From Atkinsonella hypoxylon (lineage: Eukaryota; Ascomycota; Sordariomycetes; Hypocreales; Clavicipitaceae), in contig JFHB01000140.1 of assembly GCA_000729835.1 (NCBI GenBank), positions 1 through 64,000 of the forward strand: DNA of 64,000 nucleotides, read 5' to 3'. A program made the translations under genes and the position numbers. Each line of letters begins with the position of its first letter. Position 1 is the first letter of the stretch. The notes under the pieces were generated by a model. The model was not told the DNA's origin and did no database searches. It worked only from the letters and a program-made list of their open reading frames with translations. This document shows, piece after piece, positions 1 through 9,981 of the stretch.

Positions 1-73
1 GGGACATAAATTTTTTTTTTTTTTTTTGCTAAATGAAAATAAAGAGCTCTCGGTGTTCCCCCTTCCTCACAAG

Positions 74-423
74 AACAAGTGCGCGAATTCACAGAGATCC
101 TCGACCCCGACAACGAAGGCTACGCCACGTACGAGCCCTTCTTCGCCATCTGCGCTCTGCAGTTTCACGCGCGCGAGCAGAACGATTCCGAGGCCGCGCA
201 CCAGGCGCAAGTTGACGAGGCGTTTCGGCTGTTTACGAATAATCAGGATGGGCCGATCACGCTGGCGCATCTGCGGCGCGTGGCGGCTTTGCTGAAGGAG
301 GATGTGGATGAGGAGATGCTCCAGGATATGATTCTCGAGGCGAATGGGGGTGCGGGCGTGTCGAGGGGCGTCAAGATGGATGAGTTTGACGAGGTCATGA
401 GGAATGCTGGGGTTTGGAGATGA
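74..423 (+). CDS. Centrin/calmodulin-like EF-hand protein, C-terminal exon (partial)
   Basis: Only the last exon is in the window. A pyrimidine-rich intron with a 17-T run (11-27) ends in CAAG at 70-73, and the open frame then reads EQVREFTEILDPDNEGY and continues to a TGA stop at 421-423. The rest resembles the C-terminal lobe of centrin: a helix VDEAFRLF, a degenerate loop TNNQDGPIT, then LRRVAALLKEDVDEEMLQDMI and a final MDEFDEVMRNAGVWR. Both visible EF-hand loops have lost several of the acidic calcium ligands, so calcium binding by this half is doubtful. The family is usually cytoskeletal or regulatory. Which centrin or calmodulin relative it is cannot be settled without the N-terminal half. 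Confidence 0.72.
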
Positions 424-1056
424 TTCTTTTACTTTTTTTTTTTTTTGCCCCTTAAGACGAGAAGAATTTCTGTGTCTCGGACGGCCTGTAGGGCCTTTTT
501 GTGTTTGCTTCCTACTAGGGGGCTTCGTCATTTGTTGCAAGCGGAGCCGCCTTGGCTTTTTGCTTACTTGTGCCTGGAGTCGAGGGATTCGTCTGAGCGC
601 ACTGGTCTTTTGTTGTGATTTTTTCTTGTCGACCGTACGTCCGTTCTTGTACAAACAGGGCCAAAACATGAGGGATGAGCACGAAATTGGCAAGGGGAAT
701 CTGGGATAAAGCAATTTGCTCTTTGAGGATCTAGCACCGAACAAGAGCTGCAGGGTTCAAGAAGTGACAGATGCCTGCATCTAGGGCATTCTCATGCAAT
801 CCGTTATGAATGAAGGGTGCCGCTAAAAGCTGTTCTTTGTGAACGATGTGGATGCAAGCCACGGGCCTCGCTTTTCGTCTCAGCAGCAAAGGGCTCCGGC
901 TTTCACGCCAGACAAATTGGCCAAATGTTGCCGCACCGGTTGAAGTATTTCACAATGAAGAACCCAAAACAAGAAAAAAAAAAGAAAAGAAAAGAAAAAG
1001 AATTTAGACATTGACCAATAAATAAAATAACCGGTATCCTAAAATCAACAACCTCG
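424..1056. other. Convergent intergenic region between EF-hand gene and eIF4E
   Basis: This is the shared 3' flank of two convergent genes. It holds a T-run at 432-446 just after the EF-hand stop and A-rich stretches at 963-1000, followed by AATAAATAAAATAA-type sequence at 1016-1030. I see no gene; open frames here have no recognisable content. Confidence 0.6.
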
Positions 1057-2037
1057 TTACGTCGATGGAGCCTCAACCGTCACCGCAGGGGCATTCTCCG
1101 CACCCGCCGCCTGGCCACTGGGCGTTTGGGCGTCCGAAACAGCATGTAGCGCGGGAGGGGCCTGGAACCCAGAGTGATCGCGATGGCGCTTGTAGAAATA
1201 GTTATCGGGCCTGGGGCGGATCTCCGGAGGGATCTCGTCCAGGATGCACGTGAGCATGCCGTCGATGGAGTTCTGCTTGGATGAATCACGGTGCCAGACC
1301 GTGATGAGATGCGAGTTGAAGCGGACTGAGAGACCGACGCCGCAAAGCTGATCGCCTATGTTGAAGCAGTATTAGCCGGGGTTTGGTGGTTGATGACATG
1401 GTGACGTTCTTGAGGATTGTGGTGCATGCATGTCGAGGCTAATCGTGAAACTAGTAGACCCTTTCCACTTGATGCCCCAACTCACCTTCGTCCAAGACGC
1501 TCTGTAATTTCTCCCCGATGGCTAGGAGCTGCACTCGCGTCCAGATATCGGGCCCAACGGACTTGGGGACGCGAAAGGTCCAGCTGCCGCCGTTGATGTT
1601 GCGGCGATCCTCCCAGATGGGCTTGAAGCCTTGCTTGAAGAGGTATATGGACTCGCGCATCTTGATCTGTGCCACGGGGGTGTTGTTGTTGTAGCGCCAG
1701 AAGTCCTGGACGGACTCGATCTGGGTGCCGAGCTGTTCCAGCTGGACCTTGTATTCGCCCTTGTATTCGCCCTTGTATTCGCCGTCGTCGGGCTTCTGGT
1801 CCTTGGACTGTCTGGAGCGAAGGAGTATTAGCACTTGCCATCTTCTCGCTGCGGTTCTTCATCGTACCTGTCGAAGTAGACGTTCCAATAGTGCTGCGTA
1901 GGCAGAGGCCGCATGGCCTTGAGAAAGTTGCGCTTCGCATCGTCGCGCTGCTCGGCGGGCGACTGGGCGTCACTGGTAGATGTGCTCTGCGACAAGCCAG
2001 ACAGGCCGCGGGTGAAGAGCTGGGGCCGCGACGTCAT
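1057..2037 (-). CDS. eIF4E-family cap-binding protein, 4EHP (class II) type
   Basis: Three exons join in phase: 2037-1868, 1811-1486 and 1355-1057, giving 264 residues. Donors are GTACGA and GTGAGT; acceptors are CCAG and ATAG. The eIF4E core is clear: HYWNVYFD at 49-56, VQDFWRYNN at 91-99, the cap-binding PIWEDRRNINGGSW at 121-134 with the conserved Trp-Glu pair W123-E124, and GDQLCGVGLSVRF in exon 3. Where canonical eIF4E has its first cap-stacking tryptophan, this protein has a tyrosine (Y77 in EYKVQLEQLG). That is the arrangement of human 4EHP, a translational repressor that binds cap but not eIF4G efficiently. EYKG is repeated just ahead of that tyrosine by a 12-bp duplication (1748-1783). 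The C-terminal tail is alanine- and proline-rich. I infer a cytoplasmic cap-binding regulator rather than the main initiation factor. Confidence 0.88.
1748..1783 (-). repeat. 12-bp in-frame triplication in the eIF4E gene
   Basis: Three exact tandem copies of CTTGTATTCGCC (plus strand) encode EYK(G) three times at residues 68-78. The copies sit in the loop that carries the cap-stacking tyrosine and do not disturb the frame. Confidence 0.95.
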
Positions 2038-2180
2038 TGCTTTTTTTTAGTTTTTTTAGCTTTTTTTTTTCTTTCCCCTTCTTCGAAAGTGTCCTTCTGC
2101 TTCTGTTGTAAGTTGTTGATTGGAAAACCCCGAGGTGGGAAGTAATGTGTTGCAATGCTGGTGGTGTAGGAGACTACTTG

Positions 2181-2265
2181 GTGTCAACTGGTGTCAACTG
2201 GTGTCAACTGGTGTCAACTGGTGTCAACTGGTGTCAACTGGTGTCAACTGGTGTCAACTGGTGTC
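2181..2265. repeat. 10-bp minisatellite, eight exact copies
   Basis: Eight perfect tandem copies of GTGTCAACTG (2181-2260) plus a five-base partial copy. They lie about 145 bp upstream of the eIF4E start codon, so they may fall inside its promoter or leader. Because the copies are identical, the array is probably young. Confidence 0.97.
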
Positions 2266-2362
2266 TTGGTGGGGTGGTAACTACTTTGTCGGAGGGGAGG
2301 GGCTTTGGCTGGGACTTTTGCTTTGGCTCCATTGTCTGCACCACCCGGGCTTTTTTGAGAGA

Positions 2363-2392
2363 CGTCACGTCACGTCACGTCACGTCACGTCA
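2363..2392. promoter_or_regulatory. Tandem array of six CGTCA (TGACG) half-sites
   Basis: Six back-to-back CGTCA pentamers lie about 330 bp upstream of the eIF4E start. On the minus strand each copy reads TGACG, the half-site recognised by ATF/CREB-type bZIP factors, and the left edge forms a near-complete GACGTCA. The array is visible; its use as an operator is inference. Confidence 0.6.
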
Positions 2393-4166
2393 CGGCCCAC
2401 GGCGGGGGTGCACAACCCGGTCTCGGTTTAAGCTGGACGGATGGTGAGGCCTCTAACTAGTCCTAGGCATCTTATAACGTACCCCTTATTACTCCTAAAT
2501 CACAGCGCAGGTAGTACTTACTACTAGCTCATCCCTTGGGCAGTCCGAAGGCCTCAAAGGTCACGAGCCCCCGGGGGAATGGGCCGACGAAGACAAGGCT
2601 GGATAGAACGTCGCTATAACAAGAAATCTCAGCAATTTCCGGACGTACAAAGCGATACATTACATATGTCGCAACCATAGGTATGTGTGAATGTAATGTA
2701 CCCAGGATGTACTGAAGAGTGGCTGGGTCCACGACGTGCGCGAGGCCTCAGGACTGACGACGATATAAAAAGAGGGTTTAGTCTTTATTTGCTTTAGAGT
2801 ATTTTTTTCGAAGAATTAAAAAAAAAAAAAAAAAAAACCAGTACATTATAACAAGGGAATTGCAAAAAAGTACATACAGAGCAGAGCAGCTCTGCACTAA
2901 ACTTTGTGCGGGGCCACCCTTCCGTTTCAGGCTTACTTGCTGCGCATCCCGAAAGAAAAGTTCGAGCTGGCCAATGGGAGCACGGCGAGCCCCAGCGCTG
3001 TGGACTACTCCTTCCTTCTTTGTCGGCCGAGCGGCCCCAGTCTCCGCGGGACTGGGGTACAGAACGCCGCCATCCGTGCAGCAACGCGGGCGACGGCTTA
3101 CACGACGCAAATCTTACAAGCTCCATCACTGGGTCGAAAATTCCCGTCTTTCTGAACCTCGTCAACTAGATGAGAAAACTCACGCTGGCGTAAGGCCCCA
3201 TTGACGATGGAACTGGGGATGCCACAGATGAAATTGGCCCTGCTTTACCGCCCGGATGGTGGTGACTCGTCAGCAATAAAGCTCCGACTCAGCCCGATGC
3301 AAGACTTGAGCCCATCGTAGGCTTCATGAATAGAAGGCAGGCTCGACGTGCGCCGCTTGCTTCGATCCCAGCTTACTCCCTTTGCAAAGCCGCCAATCGA
3401 GAAGTGTCACTCTAGGTAGAGCATCGATGAGGCACCGAGCATGTCATGTACTGCCGAACTGTAATCAGCGGAGTACCAAGTTGTCAGCCCTTACGTTAGC
3501 TATACATCATGACCGTCCCAAGTACATGATGAAAACTGGCTAATGTGAAAAGCCCCATCTGGTAAACTTCAATAACAGCATCTCTGAAGACAAAAAAAAA
3601 AAAAAAAACCCCACGATTGGATCAGAATTTACCACCGCGGAACCTTTTGCTGCACGTAGCACCTGGGACGGCACAGCCAAGTCGGGATTCTGAAATGCTA
3701 TCTCGAAGCTTGTTACCGTGCCGTCTAGTTCGAAAAAAAAAAAAGGTGACCATGCTCAGACGTGTAGCTGAACTCTCTTTCGATGTACAAGACGCGGATG
3801 TACTCCAACCGCATAGAGTTCGCCGTGTCGCGCACCTTACGAACGCCTCCCTGCTGCTCATGAAATACACATCAGTTTCCAGCAGAATCCAAAAAGCATA
3901 TTTTAGTCTGACCCGCAGGAGTCATTCCATTCCCCCTGTGCTTTTGCTATAATACCAGCCATGGAACCTGGAAGCCCATGCTCTTTCAACCACAACACTA
4001 TACCACTCTCAACCACAAGTAACCAACACTCCGATACTAAACCCCCTTACTATAAACCACTACACTATCAAACAAAAAAAAAAAAAAAATCCCCAAGTAC
4101 GCTCTCTATCTCTCTCTCTCTCAATCAAAAAAAAAAAAAGAAAAAAAAAAAAAAAAACCAGACGCC

Positions 4167-5060
4167 ATGTCTACAAATCAACCTTCCCACGAGCAAGAGC
4201 TCTTCAGAGACGGCCTGGACATCATCCTCAGCTACCTCAACACAGGCAACACCTACCCAGAGCTCCTCCTCCTCAAGAACCGCGCCAATCTCTGGTGCAG
4301 AGACTACTTCCCCCGCATCTTCGTAACCCGTCGCCCAGAGGCACTCCTCCAGACATACCCGCACTTCTTCAACCTCGCCGTTCCCTCCTGGACACGACTG
4401 AGCAGCGCCTCGTCCCAAACAAACACGGACACGGACACGGACACGGACACAGACCAGACAAGCGAGCAGCAAGACAGCGCCTCCGTTCCATTCCCCTCGT
4501 TCTCAGAACCAACGCTTCTGGAAGACCACGAGGCCGACGACATGGTCGACAGCTTACAGCAAAGACAGCAGAATAGCAGCATGCAGGATGACGACTCGGA
4601 CATGTACGCACAGTGGCGGGTGCCGCTTTCCGCGCGGGACATCAAGCACTCCGAGTTGATTTTCCACGTCCCCGAGATTCTCGCCCATCTTGCCGCCGTA
4701 GAGCCAGACGAGGGCATCGACGACTTCGACCTATGGACCATGCTGGGCCCCCCCACGCTTGACTCCCACACGGACACCTCGCGACTCGGGTCCTCGAGCG
4801 CCGGCTTGACAAATGGGGATGCCGGCTCCGGACACTCTTCCTGGGAATCCTTTCACACCGAGTCCTATGGCGTCGTGGAGGGCCATCTTGAGTATAAGGA
4901 TACAGGCGGACGGACCGACGACGCTGATGTGACGATGGATCTTGATGGACGCGGCGTTGCGCAGGGGAACGTCGATATGGGGGAGATGGAAGGCATTGTG
5001 CAAGGCAGTGCATCGGAGACGACTCTGTATGGATGGATAACATGGTTGAAGCTATGGTGA
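4167..5060 (+). CDS. Uncharacterised acidic, low-complexity protein
   Basis: A single open frame of 297 residues starts at an ATG right after a long A-rich leader. The N-terminal 75 residues look folded and conserved in style (FRDGLDIILSYLNTGNTYPE, then LWCRDYFPRIFVTRRPEALL, then YPHFFNLAVPSW). A TDTDTDTD run at about 87-95 comes from a GACACG hexamer repeat. The remainder is acidic and Ser/Asp/Gln-rich, with a hydrophobic patch HSELIFHVPEILAHLAAVEP at about 160. There is no signal peptide, membrane segment or family I recognise. The annotated end is uncertain, because other frames across the stop also encode acidic sequence. I assign no function. Confidence 0.6.
   Translation: MSTNQPSHEQELFRDGLDIILSYLNTGNTYPELLLLKNRANLWCRDYFPRIFVTRRPEALLQTYPHFFNLAVPSWTRLSSASSQTNTDTDTDTDTDQTSEQQDSASVPFPSFSEPTLLEDHEADDMVDSLQQRQQNSSMQDDDSDMYAQWRVPLSARDIKHSELIFHVPEILAHLAAVEPDEGIDDFDLWTMLGPPTLDSHTDTSRLGSSSAGLTNGDAGSGHSSWESFHTESYGVVEGHLEYKDTGGRTDDADVTMDLDGRGVAQGNVDMGEMEGIVQGSASETTLYGWITWLKLW
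4426..4450. repeat. GACACG hexamer microsatellite in coding sequence
   Basis: Four tandem ACGGAC/ACACGG-type hexamers encode alternating Thr-Asp in the unknown acidic protein. The repeat keeps the reading frame. Confidence 0.9.
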
Positions 5061-5425
5061 TTTTGGACAATTTGACAATGATGACGATGAATGTATCAAC
5101 AACTTATTGGGAGACGGGCCGTGTACGAAAAAGTGAACGGGGAGGCAGGCCATATAAGGCGTCGGACGAAGCAGTTGGGAAGAAAAAGTTGGCCGAATAA
5201 AGGAAAACTCGTTGGATATTCATCGAATGTATACGAAAAACTAGGAGGGACAGCGTCGAATATTCATCCCCTATGCACCAAAAACTAGTGTAAACTTTTT
5301 GACGAAACGTTTATGCCCTTCCATAACACCGGCGCTTGTTCCAACCTCGAATACCACTCTTCACTTCGTGACTATGCTTGCCTGACTGCATGCTATTAAC
5401 CAGAATGCATCCCAAGACCTGTGCC
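5061..5425. other. Convergent 3' region of acidic protein and kinesin genes
   Basis: No gene is seen in these 365 bases. The part nearest the acidic-protein stop (5061-5190) can be read in other frames as acidic sequence; the rest looks like ordinary 3' flank. Confidence 0.5.
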
Positions 5426-7292
5426 TCACACATTTTCCCTTAATCCAAGAGGCATGCGCACACTTTCTTCATTCTTGAATCGACTCAGGTCTCCGCCAAT
5501 GAGCTTGCGCAAATTGCGCATGTCTTGCAAGTATCGATGCATTTCGTCTTGCAAATCATCCCCCACGGCTGTGCTGTCCGATTCATAGTCGTCTTCGTAG
5601 TAGTAATCGCCATCGTCCTCGTCGGATACTTCGTCCATATTCTCCTTATCGGCCTCCCCAGCGGGCTGCGCTTTGATGCTGACGGAGGGAATGGGGTTCT
5701 TGAGGCTTTCAATTGCCAGTTTGAGGTGAAGCTTCAGAGCTTCATTCTCCGTCTGCAACTTCTTGATCTTGCTCTCAGCCACCATGCTCCGTTCCTCCAT
5801 CATGCGTTGCATAGTGGCAACACGGTTCTGATACTCCTCCAGCCTCTCCTCGGCTTCCTTGGCATTCTTTTCCCTTTGTCGAGAATCTGACACAGACAAT
5901 TGTAGACTGCGAATCTCTTGGGCCATTGCGGCAATTTGAGCATCTCTCTCCGCTGTCGAAATGTGATCCTGGTTGACCACAGCCCTGGTTCGGATTCGCT
6001 TGGCTTGATCGGCGTAGCGCAGCGTCGAGAGGGTTTCGTCATAGTCCGAGGGCGCAATACATGCAATCATCGCCGTCTTGCTGTTACCACCAAGGGAATC
6101 CTTCAGCAACCAGGTAAGGATAGAGTCCCGGTACGGCACGACGTCTTTTCGTTTACCCGACCGTGACGCCTTCGGGTCTGCTAGCGCTGCAATCACGCGG
6201 CCAAGGGTTGTGAGCGACTTATTGATGTTGCTGCCCTCGCGAAGTCGAGCTCCCGTGGCCTCGGTGGACTTGGCTCTCTCGCTGCCTGCTAGATCTACCA
6301 GTCTAATTCGGGAGCTTCGCTCAGTCGTCTCGTCTGTCTCCATGTCGTGATGAATCTGTTTCAGCATGATGGTGAAAACGGCGTGACTGCGACTACTCGT
6401 GTCGTTCATCTTGGTACTTGCAGTTGTTCGAGATTGGTCGCCATTATTCATGTATCTCAGAATCTCGTTGATGTTTCGGACAGGAACCTCGGTCAAGTCC
6501 TTGACATAAGGACCTTCCGTAGGAGATTCCCGAATCTTGAGGTAATTGGGTGGAGCATTGGGCACTACTGGCACAAGTAGATCGCGCACATGTTCGTTAT
6601 AGACCTCAAAGTATGAGACTCTGACATTGTAAGCAATGTTCGAGTTTTCATTTTGAGCCGCATCAATGCGCTCAAACAGATCTTCGCAAGTCCTAGGGAT
6701 GAGACCGGGCTGTTCTGGTGTTCCCATCATGGTATAACTCTTCCCAGAGCCAGTCTGGCCATAGGCAAAGATGCAGGTGTGATATCCCTCGAAGTTGTGA
6801 TCGAGGAACTCCTCCCCCAGGCTGTTGTACACATCTTCCTGATGAGCATAGTGCGGATCCTTGATGTTGTGACTCCAGAAGGAGTTGTCAAACGTAAAGT
6901 TTCTGTCTTCTATCACTTTCCGGGACTTACGTATCGGGTCATCGACAGCATCTTGATCGGGCGCTCTCAAAGTCGTGAGCTGTGAGATGGGATCCATCTC
7001 GACCAGGCATTTCTTCTTGTTCTCAACTTCTATTTTTCCACATTCTGCTTAGTTCCCAGAGGCCGTGACTTCATCCGAGGCAGAGAAGGGAGAAAGACGA
7101 CAACAAGGGCTTACCTCTGGGCAAGAAAGCCCGAACACGGACGACAACTTTGACGTTACCTCCTCCGTCCATCCTGGCGAGAAGAGGCACACTTCCATCT
7201 CGGGACCGCAGAGATGGTGTCGAAGCGGATGAACGAACTTGATGAGCTTCAGGTGTTCCGGTAGGCGGCATCAGTCGCGCATCGAGGGCCAT
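5426..7292 (-). CDS. Short kinesin-3 motor protein (UncB/NKIN3-like)
   Basis: Two exons, 7292-7115 and 7029-5426, join across an 85-nt intron to give 593 residues. The start was chosen at ATG 7292 because it lies in CACCATGG context. The motor domain follows at about 47-420: VKVVVRVRAFLPREVENKKK spans the splice, then P-loop GQTGSGKS (150-157), switch I NDTSSRSH, switch II DLAGSE and RYADQAKRIRTRAVVN. A coiled coil follows (RDAQIAAMAQEIRSLQ onward) and an acidic Asp/Tyr stretch near the C-terminus. The kinesin-3 signature is clear, but the long tail with FHA and PH domains found in Unc104/KIF1A is absent. Short kinesin-3 motors of this type are known in fungi (UncB of Aspergillus, NKIN3 of Neurospora). 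Cargo cannot be told from the sequence. Confidence 0.93.
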
Positions 7293-8111
7293 GGTGCGCA
7301 AGGTCGCTTGAATCTGTGAAATATCGTCGTGGAGCCGCTGCCGAAGAATGCACTACATAACTCGAGGAGTGGGCACCATGCACACATCACACGGTCAACA
7401 TTGAATCATCAAGGCAAGACCAGACCCGGGCTTGTGACGGCCCAGTTGGGGCCGGGGATTGTTTACTGTTGCCAGGGTCAACAGCCGCGGGAGCGAGTGA
7501 GTGGAGTCAAGCTCGAGCCCAATCGTCGTCTCACAGGAACCTTATCCGTAGGCGCTTGCACAACACGTTTCTTGTGCAAGCTATGCGCAATTATGCAAAA
7601 CAATGGCAGACAAAAAGGTCCACACAGGGCACACCGCAACAGATGTCTACCCCTCCACGTCTTTTTTGTCTACCTTTCTTTTTTTTTTTTCCTTTTTTTT
7701 TTTTTTGGAACCACGCTGAATGGTGCCAATGATCGACGCGTCGCATCACGTCCGCAAGCCAATCAACTCGTCGCGCGAAGGCATTGCTTCTTTCCCAAGG
7801 ACTTGTAGCAATCATTCACCATCCTTACGGTGTCGGCGCCCCCTCTTGCATTTCTTTTCCCTTTTTTTTTTATCTTTTTTTTTTTTTCTTTTAAAAAAGA
7901 AAGAAAGAACGAAATCACACACAAGCCCCGGCGATTCCTTCTCACACTCTTTTGCGCAGCCATTTGATGAAAAAACGGCCTGCGGCGGTTAAAAACTGAG
8001 CGTTTACTGAGGTCGTGCCCCTCAGCTCCCATCCTTCGCACAACTTGTCGCGCCGCCGCCCTTGGTGCTAGAATACTAGAACACACGTAAAAGCCAACAG
8101 CAGTGCGTACA
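7293..8111. other. Divergent promoter region between kinesin and AT-hook genes
   Basis: About 0.8 kb between two divergent starts. It contains three T-rich tracts (7678-7707, 7860-7890) followed by A-rich sequence. Open frames here on either strand are low-complexity shadows. No RNA gene seen. Confidence 0.6.
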
Positions 8112-8639
8112 ATGGCGAAATCCAGAGAATCTCTCAAACTCGCTGCCGAAGGAGAGACCCCGGCAGAGCCCCGTCGACGAGGACGTCCGAAGGGCAGCAC
8201 CAACAAGAACCGAGTCACCAAGCCGTACCAACCGACCGGTCGACCTCGCGGCAGACCACCCTCTGCCACCGGACCCAAGGCTAGAGTACCCAGCGGCCGG
8301 CCACGGGGTCGTCCGAAGGGCAGCACGAAGAATCCGGCTGAAAGAAAGACACCTGCCAAGCCTGCTACCACTGGCGGCACCGGACGAGGACGTGGTAGAC
8401 CTCCCAAGTCAGCAACAACCGTGGGAGGCCGCGCCGCCGCTGCCAAAGATGGTCCGAAGAATGGGAGAGGTCGCGCTTCTGATGGCAGGGCTGGCGCCGA
8501 GCCTATTGATGAGACAAGCATGGGTGGGCAGATGGAAGATGACGAGCTTGACCTCGACGCCGAGGAGGCTGATGTGGACGCTGAGGATGCCGAAGACGCA
8601 GAGGCCGCGGATGAGGAAACTAAAAGCGACAGCGAGTAG
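8112..8639 (+). CDS. HMGA-like protein with four AT-hooks and an acidic tail
   Basis: An intronless frame of 175 residues starts at ATG 8112. Four AT-hook cores are visible, each built around G-R-P/R-G-R-P: RRRGRPKGS at 22-30, TGRPRGRPPS at about 42, SGRPRGRPKGS at about 61 and GRGRGRPPKS at about 88. The C-terminal 40 residues are almost wholly Asp, Glu and Ala. This layout, several AT-hooks then an acidic tail, matches animal HMGA proteins, which bind AT-rich minor grooves and bend DNA. A nuclear chromatin role is a fair inference from the motifs. No other domain is present. The gene is convergent with aprataxin, whose stop lies 395 bp away. Confidence 0.85.
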   Translation: MAKSRESLKLAAEGETPAEPRRRGRPKGSTNKNRVTKPYQPTGRPRGRPPSATGPKARVPSGRPRGRPKGSTKNPAERKTPAKPATTGGTGRGRGRPPKSATTVGGRAAAAKDGPKNGRGRASDGRAGAEPIDETSMGGQMEDDELDLDAEEADVDAEDAEDAEAADEETKSDSE

Positions 8640-9034
8640 CCATGCTTGAATTGGTGAATTGAGTCCTTCATCTTGCTCAGCGTCAACCGCGGGAGATGCA
8701 GATCAATCACCTTGGCTGTCTAAAGTAACGGCTTCTTTTTTCCCTAAAGCAATGCATAGAGAAAGTCAGCTGGTCCACTTTATGAGTGAGTCAACATTAT
8801 ATTACCCGTAGCTTCGAGTACACCATTCGACCGAGATGAGAGCTATTTTCTTGGCGCTACGTGGTTACATCAAATGAGATATTTTCGTGGTATGGTCTTG
8901 GTGGGATGTGGTGGGATCTTGGCTCTTGTAAGAATACGAACGCTTTGCCTCTTCTTACAGAATTCTACATAATATCCACGCCGCTCAACATGGTTGTGAC
9001 TCATGCATTGTCCCTTCAATGCTCCCTGTTTTCG
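8640..9034. other. Convergent 3' region of AT-hook and aprataxin genes
   Basis: Nothing beyond 3' flanking sequence is seen in these 395 bases. Confidence 0.5.
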
Positions 9035-9981
9035 TCACTCTTCCCTCCAACTAGTGAACTCCTCCTCCAAGTGCGCCTTCAGCTTCTGAAACCCGTTGCC
9101 AAATCTTTTGCCACACCGCCAACACGTCAAATCGTTTCTCAGAAACCCTTCTCCCTTGGCGTCCAATCTCGCATCCCCTTCTTCCAGCGGAAAGGCCATC
9201 ACATCAACCAGAAAGTCCGTCGTAAACGAATTATAATGCTTCCGGTGCCTCAAAGCACTCGAGTGCATGTCCCTAGACAACACATGAATATGCAAGTGAC
9301 TCATGCTCGGAACCGCATGGACGCCACTAATCACTTCTGCCTCCCAGTTTCTGCCCTCCGGTAACTCGCCCTCCGGTAACTCGCCCTCCGGTAACTCGCC
9401 CTCCGTGCCCGTCCAATCCTCCGCCTCCTCCCCGTTCAAGACGGCTTGTCTCTTCTTCTCGGCCCGGCTATACTGTCCTAGCCGGCGCTGCAGTTCCCTC
9501 GCCACGAGGGCCTTTAATTTCGAAACCTCCTCTTGGACTTTGCGCAGGAACTCTGCGTCTCTGAATGCGTCGAATGGGTGGAGGAGATTGTGCCTTGCGG
9601 AGCGCGGGAGGAGGAGCGTGTGGACTGTTGACTTGGGGTATTTGTCGTGAATGGCAACAAAGTCTTTGTTTTGATAGATTATTATGGATGGGGGGAAGGC
9701 CGATGGGTCGGCTACGTAGGCGCCTAGGGCGAGGCGAGATTTGACACGACTGCTGTGATCCATGTGAGGGGCTGAGCGCTCCTTTGGCTTGGGCTTGGGC
9801 TTGGGCTTGGGGGCCATGAGGGCCGTGACTTTGTCGTTGAGAATGTTAGTGATGATGGATAATGACAGATGGGAGGGAAGGGGGGCTTGGATTCGGTGCT
9901 CTCACAGGCATTTTTAGTCGGTGGCGGCGCCGTGCCTTGGAGTTCCTCTTCTGTGATGGCTTCATCCGGGCGGGATTCCAT
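9035..9981 (-). CDS. hnt3: Aprataxin (DNA 5'-adenylate hydrolase), HIT plus zinc finger
   Basis: Two exons, 9981-9906 and 9828-9035, give 289 residues; the junction reads KNAFTALMAPKPK, a sequence typical of fungal aprataxins, which supports the splice. The enzyme removes AMP from abortive ligation intermediates in the nucleus. The HIT triad is HLHIHV with histidines at 203, 205 and 207, preceded by YPKSTVHTLLLPR. The C-terminal zinc site is C261, C264, H278, E282, in C-x2-C-x13-H-x3-E spacing as in the C2HE finger of fission yeast aprataxin. There is no FHA domain, as usual in fungi. Two short in-frame repeats are odd: PKPKPKPK near residue 34 and a triplicated ELPEG (170-184) in the insertion before the HIT motif. 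Confidence 0.93.
9361..9405 (-). repeat. 15-bp in-frame triplication in aprataxin
   Basis: Three exact copies of GTAACTCGCCCTCCG on the plus strand, encoding ELPEG three times on the minus strand. A second, 6-bp repeat (TTGGGC, about 9787-9811) encodes the PK dipeptides near the N-terminus. Confidence 0.95.

Larger units (their letters stand above)
2038..4166. other. Divergent intergenic region upstream of eIF4E and the acidic protein
   Basis: About 2.1 kb separates the two divergent starts. Next to eIF4E lie poly-T tracts (2040-2070), a 10-bp satellite (2181-2265) and a CGTCA array (2363-2392). At the other end is a CT-rich block and two long A-runs (4074-4090, 4127-4157) directly before the downstream ATG. 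The middle (2450-3950) has short open frames with no recognisable protein, and I see no RNA gene. Confidence 0.6.

Noticed and set aside
67..744. Minus-strand open frame of 225 residues
   Set aside because: Antisense to the EF-hand exon and its 3' flank; no recognisable content.
3990..4166. Plus-strand frame through the A-rich leader
   Set aside because: Poly-Lys and low complexity from A-runs; it belongs to the leader of the acidic protein gene.
7763..8710. Long minus-strand open frame of 315 residues over the AT-hook gene
   Set aside because: Ser/Arg-rich and low-complexity; it is the antisense shadow of the AT-hook gene, whose plus-strand frame has clear motifs.
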